Shown: one piece after another, positions 55,545 to 63,463 of the stretch
Layout of the letters: each line of letters starts with the position of its first letter
How positions within the stretch are numbered: position 1 is the first letter of the stretch
Origin: Thiocapsa bogorovii
GTDB lineage: Bacteria; Pseudomonadota; Gammaproteobacteria; Chromatiales; Chromatiaceae
Direction: 5' to 3'
Length of the DNA: 64,000 bases
Assembly: GCF_021228795.1 (NCBI RefSeq)
Contig: NZ_CP089309.1
Location: 1,674,001-1,738,000, forward strand
The notes under the pieces: model-generated
Databases searched by the model: none
Told to the model about the DNA's origin: nothing
Seen by the model: only the letters and a program-made list of their open reading frames with translations
Program-made: the position numbers and the translations under genes

Positions 55545-56071
55545 AGTCCAGGGAATCCCGTATCCGCTGACTCGACCCCGGTTCGGCCGAGCCGACCTCG
55601 GCGCACTTGAACCGGCGCACGGCGCGACTGACGGTCGAGCAGTGCACACCGAAATGCTCTTCGATCTCCTACATCGTGTAGACACTGCTCAGGAATGCCC
55701 GCGCCATCGCCTCGCGCGGGGGCGCATAGTCATCGGCCATCGCCGATAAGGGTTTCGCCAGCGCGCGGCGCTGGGCACGCGGGATCTCGCCTAAACGCTG
55801 CGGATCGCTCGCCAGTCCAGGGTGACGCTGTACGAAGCCGTCCGTGCCGAGCAAGACCCGGCACCGCAGCCCATACCACACGCCACGTGATAGTGATTGG
55901 TCATCTGACAGTAGGCATGACAGCGTCAATTGAAGCGTGCGCAGACCTCCGCAAACACCGCCAGCGAGGCCGCTCGGTCCTCATTGTCGCCGTAGATCGC
56001 CTCGCGGCGATCGCCGCGCGAGGTGACATGATACAACTCGCCCGCAAGCTCGATTCGGAGTGGTCTGGCGA
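55545..56071 (-). pseudogene. Y1 REP-associated transposase, start lost and internally deleted
   Basis: It reads RPLRIELAGELYHVTSRGDR, then CARFN-stop-RCHAYCQMTNHYH, then jumps to VWYGLRCRVLLGTDGFVQRH in another frame and on to AMARAFLSSVYTM-stop and STVSRAVRRFKCAEVGSAEP. The first codon is ATC rather than ATG, the Trp after CARFN is a stop, and about 340 bp are lost after the HUH motif. Flanked upstream by ACAAGACCTGACCCC (56103-56117). Confidence 0.88.
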
Positions 56072-56238
56072 TGGAAACAGATTAGCTCAGAGATGCTTGA
56101 AAACAAGACCTGACCCCAACTCCCCCTCTGCACGTGCACGCGGCCGTCCCTCAGGTAATCGTTGCCATCTTGCCAGCAGAAAAACTCAGCCCTAAGCTGG
56201 AGCTTTACTCGAACCCTCAAGACGACAGGAGGCGATCG

Positions 56239-56487
56239 ATGGCTGAACCGCAACTCTCCGTGCGCAGCGCCAAGGCACGCGAACTGGCCCATCGGCTTGC
56301 GCGCTACGAACGCCGCTCGGTGGCCGAAGTCGTCGAGCGGGCGCTGGAGATGTACCAGGCACGGCAGCTCGGACACGAGCCTGCACGGGCGTTCTATGAG
56401 AGGCTGGCGCGGGATTGCGCGACCGATGTCGATCTTGAGGCGCTGGTCCGCGAGGAACGCAAACCCCATACGGGCATCGACCTTTGA
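56239..56487 (+). CDS. VapB-type antitoxin
   Basis: 82 residues: LSVRSAKARELAHRLARYER and RSVAEVVERALEMYQARQLG resemble the Rv0623-like / ribbon-helix-helix antitoxins. AGGAGG lies 7 bp before the ATG. It ends in the start region of the PIN toxin. Confidence 0.85.
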   Translation: MAEPQLSVRSAKARELAHRLARYERRSVAEVVERALEMYQARQLGHEPARAFYERLARDCATDVDLEALVREERKPHTGIDL

Positions 56488-56903
56488 TCTTCGCAGACAC
56501 CAACGTGGTGTCGGAAACGCTGCGCAAGACGCCCGACAAACACGTCCTCGATTGGCTGATCCGTTTCGACGCCGAGATCGCCTTGCCCCCCGTAACCATC
56601 GCGGAAATCGCCTTCGGCATCGACAAGATCCGCACGGACCAGCGTGCCGCGCGACTGACCCGAGGGCTGGAGGACTGGCGCACCCGATTCGTCGACCGAA
56701 TTTATCCGTTCACCGAAGCCGCCGCCCTCGCCTACGGAACGATCATGGGCGGAGCGAACAGGCGAGGGCGCCCTCTGAGCGCGCCGGACGGCATGATCGC
56801 TGCGATCTCGATCGTCAACCGCAGCGCCCTGGCGACCCGGAACATCGCCGGCTTCCGGGCGATCCCTGAGCTTGAACTCGTGAATCCATGGGATTTCCGC
56901 TGA
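56484..56903 (+). CDS. vapC: PIN-domain toxin (VapC/FitB type), TTG start
   Basis: 139 residues: IFADTNVVSETLRKTPDKHV (first Asp), VTIAEIAFGIDKI (Glu), APDGMIAAISI (Asp) and LATRNIAGFR (final conserved Asn-x-x-x-F). The start TTG at 56484 overlaps the antitoxin's TGA, so expression should depend on antitoxin translation. The last 43 codons are repeated 1100 bp downstream in the 322-bp duplication. Confidence 0.9.
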   Translation: MIFADTNVVSETLRKTPDKHVLDWLIRFDAEIALPPVTIAEIAFGIDKIRTDQRAARLTRGLEDWRTRFVDRIYPFTEAAALAYGTIMGGANRRGRPLSAPDGMIAAISIVNRSALATRNIAGFRAIPELELVNPWDFR

Positions 56904-57094
56904 CCTGGGCAGGAACCGCCCGTGCGTCGCTCCGAGGCCAATAGCCGGCTTCAGTGCGGGCCAGCACAGCAAGCCCGGCTGAACCTGCAGCTGCTCGCTG
57001 TGCTCCCTCAGGCCTCGGCACCATGGCGGCGCGGAGCGTCCGATCAGGCTTGCTGCACCGAACGCCAAAATATCGTATTACAAGACCTGACCCC
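56773..57094. repeat. 322-bp duplication, copy 1
   Basis: Contains the 3' end of vapC and about 190 bp of downstream DNA, ending exactly in ACAAGACCTGACCCC (57080-57094) plus preceding TATT. Copy 2 lies exactly 1100 bp to the right with four differences seen by eye. Confidence 0.95.
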
Positions 57095-57132
57095 GCCACC
57101 TCGCTATCGCGTTCCGCCTCAAGGCTTAGGGG

Positions 57133-57138
57133 TATAAT
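57133..57138 (+). promoter_or_regulatory. Possible -10 box of the antitoxin/RelE operon
   Basis: A perfect TATAAT, 32 bp before the antitoxin ATG. No clear -35 box at 17 bp. Confidence 0.4.
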
Positions 57139-57169
57139 CCGCCAATCGCGAAGCAAGCTGGACGATACG

Positions 57170-57376
57170 ATGATCACCGTGCACGAAGAGTACCTAGTCG
57201 ACGAAGCCGGCAACCGTAAGGCCGTCGTCCTACCGTTTGACGCATGGCAGCAGATCAAATCAGAGCTGGAGGAGCTCGATGACATTCGCGCATACGACGA
57301 GGCCAAGGATCAACCCTCGGAGCCGATGCCGTTCGAGGAGGCGATGCGCGAGATTGCCGAGGGAAGGCTCGATTGA
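57170..57376 (+). CDS. Small antitoxin (RelB/Phd-like)
   Basis: 68 residues: MITVHEEYLVDEAGNRKAVV then LPFDAWQQIKSELEELDDIR, an N-terminal beta-hairpin and acidic helix as in antitoxins paired with RelE/ParE toxins. The start of the toxin lies inside its last codons. Confidence 0.85.
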   Translation: MITVHEEYLVDEAGNRKAVVLPFDAWQQIKSELEELDDIRAYDEAKDQPSEPMPFEEAMREIAEGRLD

Positions 57377-57627
57377 CCTACGCCATATTCATCGAGAGGC
57401 GCGCCCAACGTTCACTGTCACGAATCGCCGGACAGGACCGGGACCGGCTATCCAATGCCATCCGCCGGCTGGCCGATGAACCCAGACCACAGGGAGTCAA
57501 GAAACTCAGCGGACGAAACGCCTGGCGGATTCGTGTCGGTGATTATCGCATCCTCTACGAGATCCACGACGAGCGTCTCCTGATCATGGTGGTGGACGTC
57601 GGCCACCGGCGAGAAATCTACCGGTAG
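57373..57627 (+). CDS. RelE/ParE-family toxin, TTG start
   Basis: 84 residues with the RelE pattern: YAIFIERRAQRSLSRIAGQD, then PQGVKKLSGRNAWRIRVGDY and RILYEIHDERLLIMVVDVGH with RREIY at the end. It has the basic cleft residues and Arg/Tyr of mRNA interferases of this family. TTG at 57373 overlaps the antitoxin's stop by 4 bp. Confidence 0.92.
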   Translation: MTYAIFIERRAQRSLSRIAGQDRDRLSNAIRRLADEPRPQGVKKLSGRNAWRIRVGDYRILYEIHDERLLIMVVDVGHRREIYR

Positions 57628-57872
57628 GACCGACGCACGCCATGGCGAATGGCGATTCCGGCGCCGAGCCAGATGCCGGAGCCTCTCGGTAGATGCCAGA
57701 AAACCCAGCCGCCTCCTTGCCTTCCGGCAAGTGGCCGAACCGCGTCTCCGTTCCGCCCTGCGCGGGCTAGTAATCTTCGCGATTTTCGCGATCTCCGCGA
57801 AATGTGAGACCCCGTGCCCTAACACCTTAGCTCAGCGATGCTGGAAAACAAGACCTGACCCCACCGCCTTTA
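57628..57872. other. Spacer with Y1-type flank
   Basis: No gene. Near 57825 it carries ACACCTTAGCTCAGCGATGC and then TGGAAAACAAGACCTGACCC (motif 57848-57862), the same flank seen before the Y1 transposase starts, without a transposase gene attached. Confidence 0.7.
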
Positions 57873-58194
57873 CTCTGAGCGCGCCGGACGGCATGATCGC
57901 TGCGATCTCGATCGTCAACCGCAGCGCCCTGGCGACCCGGAACATCGCCGACTTCCGGGCGATCCCCGAGCTTGAACTCGTGAATCCATGGGATTTCCGC
58001 TGACCTGGGCAGGAACCGCCCGTGCGTCGCTCCGAGGCCGATAGCCGGCTTCAGTACGGGCCAGCACAGCAAGCCCGGCTGAACCTGCAGCTGCTCGCTG
58101 TGCTCCCTCAGGCCTCGGCACCATGGCGGCGCGGAGCGTCCGATCAGGCTTGCTGCACCGAACGCCAAAATATCGTATTACAAGACCTGACCCC
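57873..58194. repeat. 322-bp duplication, copy 2
   Basis: Repeat of 56773-57094, including the 43-codon end of vapC. It begins 10 bp after one ACAAGACCTGACCCC motif (57848-57862) and ends in another (58180-58194). Confidence 0.95.
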
Positions 58195-58226
58195 GCGGCC
58201 CCTCATTAGCGCGGCCCCTCATTAGC
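58195..58226. repeat. 16-bp perfect direct repeat
   Basis: GCGGCCCCTCATTAGC is present twice in tandem immediately after the 322-bp duplication, at the boundary to the low-GC genes. Confidence 0.9.
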
Positions 58227-58250
58227 GCCAGTGTCCGCTGGAATCCCTTA

Positions 58251-59294
58251 TTAAAGCCAGATTGACAAATCTGCCTCAAATCCGACCTTCTTTCTAGAAT
58301 GCGCGTGAGCTATTGCGATGCCTACACTAGTTAGGTCAAGATGTTCAAATGTTGATTTCGTTATATCTTCAAGGAACTTCTCAAACTTCGGGCATATTGA
58401 TTTCAGGTAATCCGTTGCCTCTTGCTTGCTCATCATTTCGCTACTATTTATCTGTATTAATTTATTGGTGTTATCTTCTGAGATGGCCTGCTGCTCGCAA
58501 AGGATTCGGATTATGTCGTCATTCATTCCTCTTGCCTGAACAAGATTGACGTTGTGCTGACATGGAATAATGACGTGCCAGATGTTTGGGCTTTCTTCTG
58601 CTATTTCGGCTAGTTGATCTCTTTCAAATCCTTTGCAGAATATGGCATTATAGTTCTGCATTAAAGTATTTACAACGTCTCTTGAGCCCGCCCTTATGGC
58701 TGCGCAGCCAACATACTCAATATGCCTGTAGTTTGACGCCTTTTCGCCTACGGCATCTGCGAATACTAGTACAGCATTGTTCAGATAATCAGAAAACATC
58801 TGAAGATTGGTGATATTAAGTCTTCTCGTGTAGTAGAGATTAAAAAAACAAGCCAATATATCGAGTTGCACACCATTCAATTTCGGTGCTATTGAGAGAG
58901 ATTCATTTAGAACTACTTGAAGTAGACTTCTTTCTTCTTCTCTGGAGCGATCAACCAATATATCAACCAGAATGTCTCCCAACTCCTTATCACCAGAGCG
59001 AGCATATTCCTTTTGTGCTTGAAATAAAGAATGTTGGAAATCCGGGTCTTCAGACGCCTTTAGGCCTTCTGGATTCTTTACTGAAAGCTCTTCTAGAAAC
59101 TGCTCCGTAATCTCTTTTGCTCGCTCATCAGCAGTGTCTTTGGCTGCACCAGCAAGTTTGTAGAAATTAACTTCGAATACCTCTAACGCAATTTCTTTAA
59201 CATGTGCAATCGACAGGCCTGTGTTTACGGTTATGCTTTCCGCCTGTAAATTCACAGAGTTGTCGCCTGATTCTTGTGTTTTCTTACTTATCAT
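58251..59294 (-). CDS. LPO_1073/Vpar_1526-like protein of unknown function, low GC
   Basis: 347 residues from ATG 59294. The N-terminus has SGDNSVNLQAESITVNTGLS, a GDNS-type beta-rich motif, then HVKEIALEVFEVNFYKLAGA, and a long helical body including SLLQVVLNESLSIAPKLNGV. I recognise the overall pattern as the LPO_1073/Vpar_1526 family, for which no activity is known to me. AT-rich compared with neighbours. It overlaps the small gene before it by 11 bp. The shared GDNS motif suggests that the two proteins act together. Confidence 0.7.
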   Translation of the reverse strand: MISKKTQESGDNSVNLQAESITVNTGLSIAHVKEIALEVFEVNFYKLAGAAKDTADERAKEITEQFLEELSVKNPEGLKASEDPDFQHSLFQAQKEYARSGDKELGDILVDILVDRSREEERSLLQVVLNESLSIAPKLNGVQLDILACFFNLYYTRRLNITNLQMFSDYLNNAVLVFADAVGEKASNYRHIEYVGCAAIRAGSRDVVNTLMQNYNAIFCKGFERDQLAEIAEESPNIWHVIIPCQHNVNLVQARGMNDDIIRILCEQQAISEDNTNKLIQINSSEMMSKQEATDYLKSICPKFEKFLEDITKSTFEHLDLTSVGIAIAHAHSRKKVGFEADLSIWL

Positions 59295-59499
59295 CACTTT
59301 CCTTGTCTTTATTCGAGATGTTGATACTACCGCCAACCTGAACATTTGTTGAGTTGTCGCCGCTTTTTTGCGTCATTTTTGTGCTGGATGACGTTCGGAC
59401 CAAAAACCACGAAATGACTGAAACCCCGACCCCGCTGAAGATCCATTCTTTATTGTTGACTATGTAATCTAGCACTAGACTCTCCATTTTAAGATTCAA
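59284..59499 (-). CDS. Small single-helix membrane protein with GDNS motif
   Basis: 71 residues: one transmembrane helix WIFSGVGVSVISWFLV, then a soluble tail KSGDNSTNVQVGGSINISNK that repeats the GDNS-x-N-x-Q-x-G pattern of the following gene. No known domain beyond that. Its end overlaps the next gene by 11 bp, indicating one operon. Confidence 0.65.
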   Translation of the reverse strand: MNLKMESLVLDYIVNNKEWIFSGVGVSVISWFLVRTSSSTKMTQKSGDNSTNVQVGGSINISNKDKESDDK

Positions 59500-59989
59500 C
59501 GTGTTCTAGATTGCGAGCATGTTTTCATGTCCTAGACCGCATGCTGTCCAGTAACCATGTCACCGCAAAGGCGCCGTGCCGCTCCCCCGTCTCAGGAGAT
59601 GCTGGACCGACATAGGCGAGCCCTCAAGAGCTAGAGTAAAAAACCCTCAAGCGATCGGCAATCGCTCCAGGCAGTTCGGCTTTCGCTTCGCTGTCTTCGT
59701 CCGGTCCATGACCTTAGCTTTCCCCGCAACGTGTGCGAGAAATATAGCACGAGATTCCGGGCACGCCCGAGTCACACATGCACCTTGGCGGGGAACCGAC
59801 GATTTTCTGGGGTTCCATCGAGCCACTGGCCGGGTGTCTACTCCCAACGGAGCGGCCCCCTCGCCTTGTGAGCGTGCTTGGGTGCGAGAACATAGGTCGC
59901 GCCATTGATTAATGTCGGCTAAATGGTGAGCCCTTTCTTCATGAAACAGATGGCGATTTAATTCGACCAGGGTGTACTAGAGACATTTG
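59500..59989. other. Gene-free stretch
   Basis: 490 bp between two low-GC genes; it holds copy B of the 75-bp dispersed repeat (59773-59850) and no supported gene. Confidence 0.55.
59773..59850 (-). repeat. Dispersed ~75-bp repeat, copy B
   Basis: On the minus strand: TTGGGAGTAGACACCCGGCC, then CGATGGAACCCCAGAAAATCG and CGCCAAGGTGCATGTGTG. It lies 140 bp downstream of the gene ending at 59990 and in its orientation. Confidence 0.75.
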
Positions 59990-60718
59990 TTAGTGGCTTT
60001 TGCGAAGGCTTGCCTCCAATGCTTTTAGAAGACCTGGCGCAGACTGCCTAACAAAATCGACTTGATCAGATGTTATATCTTCACCATGCACCGCATAGTT
60101 ACAAATTGATATGACCTCTTGTATACCGACCACAATCTCTCTTGATATATAGTCTGATCGCCCCAATTGATTTAGCATTTTTCCGACAGAGACTCTTCTA
60201 GTATCAAGCCCAAGTGCTATCGAGTGCCGGCGAAGTAGCTTTTCGAAGGCCAACCTAACCTGAAACATCTCTGTTTCAATCGAATCAGCATACCTCCCGC
60301 TTAGATTGTCTGTATCTTCTGGCTTTATACCTAGCTTGGCTAGTGCATCTTGTATCTGAGCCGTTAAATCCGGGATTTCCGAATCCTTTGGTGGTTCGGG
60401 ACTCGTACGTATATATATTTGGTTATTGTTAGCGGAAGAAACCTCAATAGAAGAAGTAACTTCGGTTTTTAGGATGGCTAATTGATGGGTCAGGTCCTTC
60501 TTTAACTCTTGAATATCTTGCTTAAGCTTAATTCCGAATATATCCATTTCTTGAAAAATGGGAGCGAGGCAGATACCAATCCATACAATAAATACCATTG
60601 AATCAAAATAAGTCGGGTTCCCGCCTATTAGATCTTCCTGTCTGCTAAACAGAAAAGAGCCTACGACAACCACAAGGACAAACCACCAAAATAACTTAAA
60701 GTTTTCCGTGTTTTTCAT
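59990..60718 (-). CDS. Membrane-anchored protein with coiled coil and HEPN/DUF4145-like end, low GC
   Basis: 242 residues from ATG 60718. Two N-terminal transmembrane helices (LFWWFVLVVVVGSFLF and MVFIVWIGICLAPIF), a cytoplasmic coiled coil (LKQDIQELKKDLTHQLAILK), a Ser/Asn linker and a helical C-terminal domain: VRLAFEKLLRRHSIALGLDT and VISICNYAVHGEDITSDQVD. The late N-x-x-x-H pattern resembles DUF4145/HEPN-type domains (moderate). Such membrane-plus-HEPN layouts occur in phage-defence effectors (inference). The start is uncertain; upstream in-frame ATGs exist. AT-rich. Confidence 0.65.
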   Translation of the reverse strand: MKNTENFKLFWWFVLVVVVGSFLFSRQEDLIGGNPTYFDSMVFIVWIGICLAPIFQEMDIFGIKLKQDIQELKKDLTHQLAILKTEVTSSIEVSSANNNQIYIRTSPEPPKDSEIPDLTAQIQDALAKLGIKPEDTDNLSGRYADSIETEMFQVRLAFEKLLRRHSIALGLDTRRVSVGKMLNQLGRSDYISREIVVGIQEVISICNYAVHGEDITSDQVDFVRQSAPGLLKALEASLRKSH

Positions 60719-61049
60719 AAACAACTCGATTCGCGTGGTTGCCTTATAGCCTGCTTTTGATTCCATACACCATCTCGGTACTAGGCCGCATTTAGTCACG
60801 TACCCTACGCAGTGAGTCATCCTCCCTACGATGCAGTAAGCCAAGGTCCTGCCAGCCTCGGTTCACGCTATCTCAAAGCCCCATGCCGGGTACGGATACC
60901 ATTGCGGGGGTTTCCAGGCACCTTCATGCCACACATGGACCTTGGTGGGGCATCGACGTCTTTCCAGGGTGCCATCGAACAAGGGGCCGGGTGTCGACTC
61001 CCCACGGAGAAGCGTAAGCGTCCGGGCAACTACCGGATTTCCCCTTCCC
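60719..61049. other. Gene-free stretch
   Basis: Holds copy C of the 75-bp dispersed repeat and the likely promoter of the preceding minus-strand gene. No other gene seen. Confidence 0.5.
60929..61009 (-). repeat. Dispersed ~75-bp repeat, copy C
   Basis: On the minus strand: GTGGGGAGTCGACACCCGGC, then CGATGGCACCCTGGAAAGAC and CACCAAGGTCCATGTGTGG. Closest to copy B. B and C are direct repeats flanking the membrane-anchored gene. Confidence 0.75.
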
Positions 61050-61180
61050 TTTTGAGGTCGTCCATTTTCAGATTGTGCGGCAGCAGCGCCGCGACCGCCT
61101 CGGGGGACTTGGCACCGGGCAGGTGCTCGAAGAGGTGGTTGAGGTAGGCCCAAGGCTCCAGGCCGTTGGCCTTGGCGGTT
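61050..61180 (-). pseudogene. IS66-family transposase, C-terminal remnant
   Basis: The minus strand encodes TAKANGLEPWAYLNHLFEHL and PGAKSPEAVAALLPHNLKMD, the end of an IS66 transposase. It is cut at about 61180, where the RIT element begins. Confidence 0.85.
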
Positions 61181-61298
61181 TATGCCGCCCGCCGAACTAT
61201 GCCGAGCGGCGAAACTATTGCCGGGAACCGCCGAAAGTCCATTGTGACGAATTCGGCATAGTCTTGTATCTCCGCGTTCAACACCGGAGGGCAAGATT
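61180..61298. repeat. Left end of the RIT element with subterminal repeats
   Basis: Short related blocks GAACTATGCCGAG (61193-61205) and GAAACTATTGCCGGG (61211-61225), and in inverse orientation TTCGGCATAGTC (61252-61263), lie between the IS66 remnant and the first recombinase. Likely recombinase-binding end of the element. Confidence 0.65.
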
Positions 61299-62540
61299 AT
61301 GTTGGCGGAAGAGTACTTGCGTAAAAGTCGGCTATTCAAAAGTCTGAAGTGCGGGCCCGACGGACATGTGATCGATCTCTACACAACCCGCCTGGTCAAG
61401 GAGGGGCTCGCTCGCCAGGGCACCTGGCGATGTCTGAGTCTAGTCGATGGTCTTTTGAAGTGGCTGACCGGCAGCCGCTTGGAGCTTGCTCGGCTCGATG
61501 AGCACGTGCTCGAGCGCTACCTGAGGCACCGAGGCCGCAAGCAGTCTATCCAGACGGGCGACCGAGCCGCGCTGAAGCGCCTACTTGAGGTCCTGCGAGA
61601 AGCGCAGGCGATTGCGCCTGCACCAGTGCCGCCGATGTCGTGGGATGAGGAGATTTTCGAACAGTTCGCCGATGACCTGCGACATGAACGCGGGCTGGCA
61701 CCGACGTCCATCCTCCGCCACCGACCGATCGTTCGCCGGTTTCTTCGCGAGGTATGTCCCGCCGGCGCCGGCAATCTCGACAACATTGGACAAGAGGATG
61801 TCATCGGCTACGTCGAGCGCCACGCCCGGGACGCAAGCGCGGCGTCCGGGAAGGCCATGTGCTGGTCCCTGCGTGCCTTTCTGCGCTACCTCTACCGGCG
61901 CGGGGCGAACCCGAGGGAACTTGCCGACTGCGTGCCTTCCATCCGGGGATGGCAGCTGACAGATCTGCCGACCGCTCCGTCCTGCTCGCAAGTTGAGAAG
62001 GTTTTGGCCCAGTGCGATCGAACGACAGCGTTAGGACGGCGCGACTATGCCATCCTCCTGCTGCTCGCCAAGCTCGGTTTGCGCGCCAACGAGGTTGCGA
62101 CCCTCACGTTGGACGATATCGACTGGCGGTCCGGGGCGATGCGCGTTCGCACCAAGGGTCGGCAGCAGACCTGGATGCCAATCCCCGCCGATGTCGGCAC
62201 GGCCATCGTTGCCTACCTGCGTGAGGATCGACCGGTGTCCGATTCTCGCCAGCTGTTTCTGCGGATCTTGGCGCCCCACGTCGGTTTTGCCTCCGGGTGC
62301 GCCATCACGATGATTGCCCGGGCTGCGCTCGAGCGTGCGGGAATCAGCGGCTTTGCACACCGAGGGGCGCATCTGTTCCGCCACAGCCTTGCCAGCGAGC
62401 TGCTGCGCTCCGGCGCCACCTTGTCGCAGATCGGCCAAGTGCTCGGACACGCGCATCCCGACACCACGCGCATCTATGCAAAAGTCGATCTCGAGGGGCT
62501 TCGGTCGTTGAGCCTTCCTTGGCCGGGAGGTCTGCAATGA
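61299..62540 (+). CDS. ritA: RIT element tyrosine recombinase A
   Basis: 413 residues. An N-terminal core-binding (SAM-like) domain is followed by the catalytic half: Arg in KLGLRANEVATLTLDDIDW, HxxR in HLFRHSLASELLRSGATL, LGHAHPDTTRIYAKVD with the third-box His and the nucleophile Tyr. First gene of a Recombinase-In-Trio unit; GGAGGG lies 9 bp before the ATG. Stop overlaps the next start by 4 bp. Confidence 0.93.
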   Translation: MLAEEYLRKSRLFKSLKCGPDGHVIDLYTTRLVKEGLARQGTWRCLSLVDGLLKWLTGSRLELARLDEHVLERYLRHRGRKQSIQTGDRAALKRLLEVLREAQAIAPAPVPPMSWDEEIFEQFADDLRHERGLAPTSILRHRPIVRRFLREVCPAGAGNLDNIGQEDVIGYVERHARDASAASGKAMCWSLRAFLRYLYRRGANPRELADCVPSIRGWQLTDLPTAPSCSQVEKVLAQCDRTTALGRRDYAILLLLAKLGLRANEVATLTLDDIDWRSGAMRVRTKGRQQTWMPIPADVGTAIVAYLREDRPVSDSRQLFLRILAPHVGFASGCAITMIARAALERAGISGFAHRGAHLFRHSLASELLRSGATLSQIGQVLGHAHPDTTRIYAKVDLEGLRSLSLPWPGGLQ

Positions 62541-63463
62541 TCGCGCTACGCTGTGCACTCGAGCACTACCTGAGCATCCGCCAAGGGCTCGGTTACAAGT
62601 ACCGGCATCAGGCGCGGCGACTGGCCGACTTCGTTTCATTCATGGAGCGGCAAGGGGCTGTCACCATCACGACCAAGCTGGCTTTGGCTTGGGCGACTTT
62701 ACCCGCCGATCGGCACGCTTCCTGGGCCTTGCGGCTGAGCGACGTCCGTGGCTTCGCGCGTCATGTTGCGAGCATCGACCCGAACACGGAGGTGCCGCCC
62801 ACCGGAATCTTGCCGCCTGTGAAGCGCGCCAAACCCTATCTCTACAGCGATGTGGAGATCCGTGCGTTATTGGCCGCCGCCCTGGCCCTGCCACCCGACG
62901 ATGCCCTGCGGCGGTGGACCTATCATTATCTGTTCGGGTCGATCGCCGCGACAGGCATTCGCCTGTCCGAATCGCTCGGACTTCAGCGCAGCGACGTCGA
63001 CCTCGACGAGGGCGTGCTGACCGTGCGAGAGAGCAAGTTCGGCAAGTCCCGGCTGGTGCCGGTGCATCCGACGACCTGCGCAGGCTTGCGCGACTACGCC
63101 CGGCGGCGGGATGCGCACCTCGGATCGCCGCGCGGGCCGCACTTCTTCGTTGCGGAGCGCGGCGGCGCATTGCTACCCCAATATGTCTATCGTGTCTTCT
63201 GGCGGCTATCGCGCGAGATCGGACTGCGGCAAGCGGGTCAGCATACCGGCCCCAGAATCCATGATTTACGCCATAGTTTCGCGATTCGGACGCTCCTCGG
63301 CTGGTATCGCGACGGGCTTGACGTTGCGCAGCGGCTCCCGCTGCTTGCGACCTATCTTGGCCATGCCAGCGTGCGCGACACCTACTGGTACCTCTGCGCC
63401 TGTCCGCAGTTGATGGGAGAAGCCGCACGGCGCCTCGACCGACGCTGGGAGGGACGGCCATGA
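62537..63463 (+). CDS. ritB: RIT element tyrosine recombinase B
   Basis: 308 residues. Core-binding domain (LEHYLSIRQGLGYKYRHQAR), catalytic Arg in ATGIRLSESLGLQRSDVDLD, HDLRHSFAIRTLLGWYRDGL (HxxR) and LATYLGHASVRDTYWYLCAC with Tyr. It starts and ends in ATGA overlaps with its neighbours, so the three are translated as a unit. Confidence 0.93.
   Translation: MIALRCALEHYLSIRQGLGYKYRHQARRLADFVSFMERQGAVTITTKLALAWATLPADRHASWALRLSDVRGFARHVASIDPNTEVPPTGILPPVKRAKPYLYSDVEIRALLAAALALPPDDALRRWTYHYLFGSIAATGIRLSESLGLQRSDVDLDEGVLTVRESKFGKSRLVPVHPTTCAGLRDYARRRDAHLGSPRGPHFFVAERGGALLPQYVYRVFWRLSREIGLRQAGQHTGPRIHDLRHSFAIRTLLGWYRDGLDVAQRLPLLATYLGHASVRDTYWYLCACPQLMGEAARRLDRRWEGRP

Noticed and set aside
50248-61009. 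Integron attC sites
   Set aside because: The repeat positions are suggestive, but I could not find the GTTRRRY / RYYYAAC core pairs and no integron integrase is present (the RIT recombinases are a different group).
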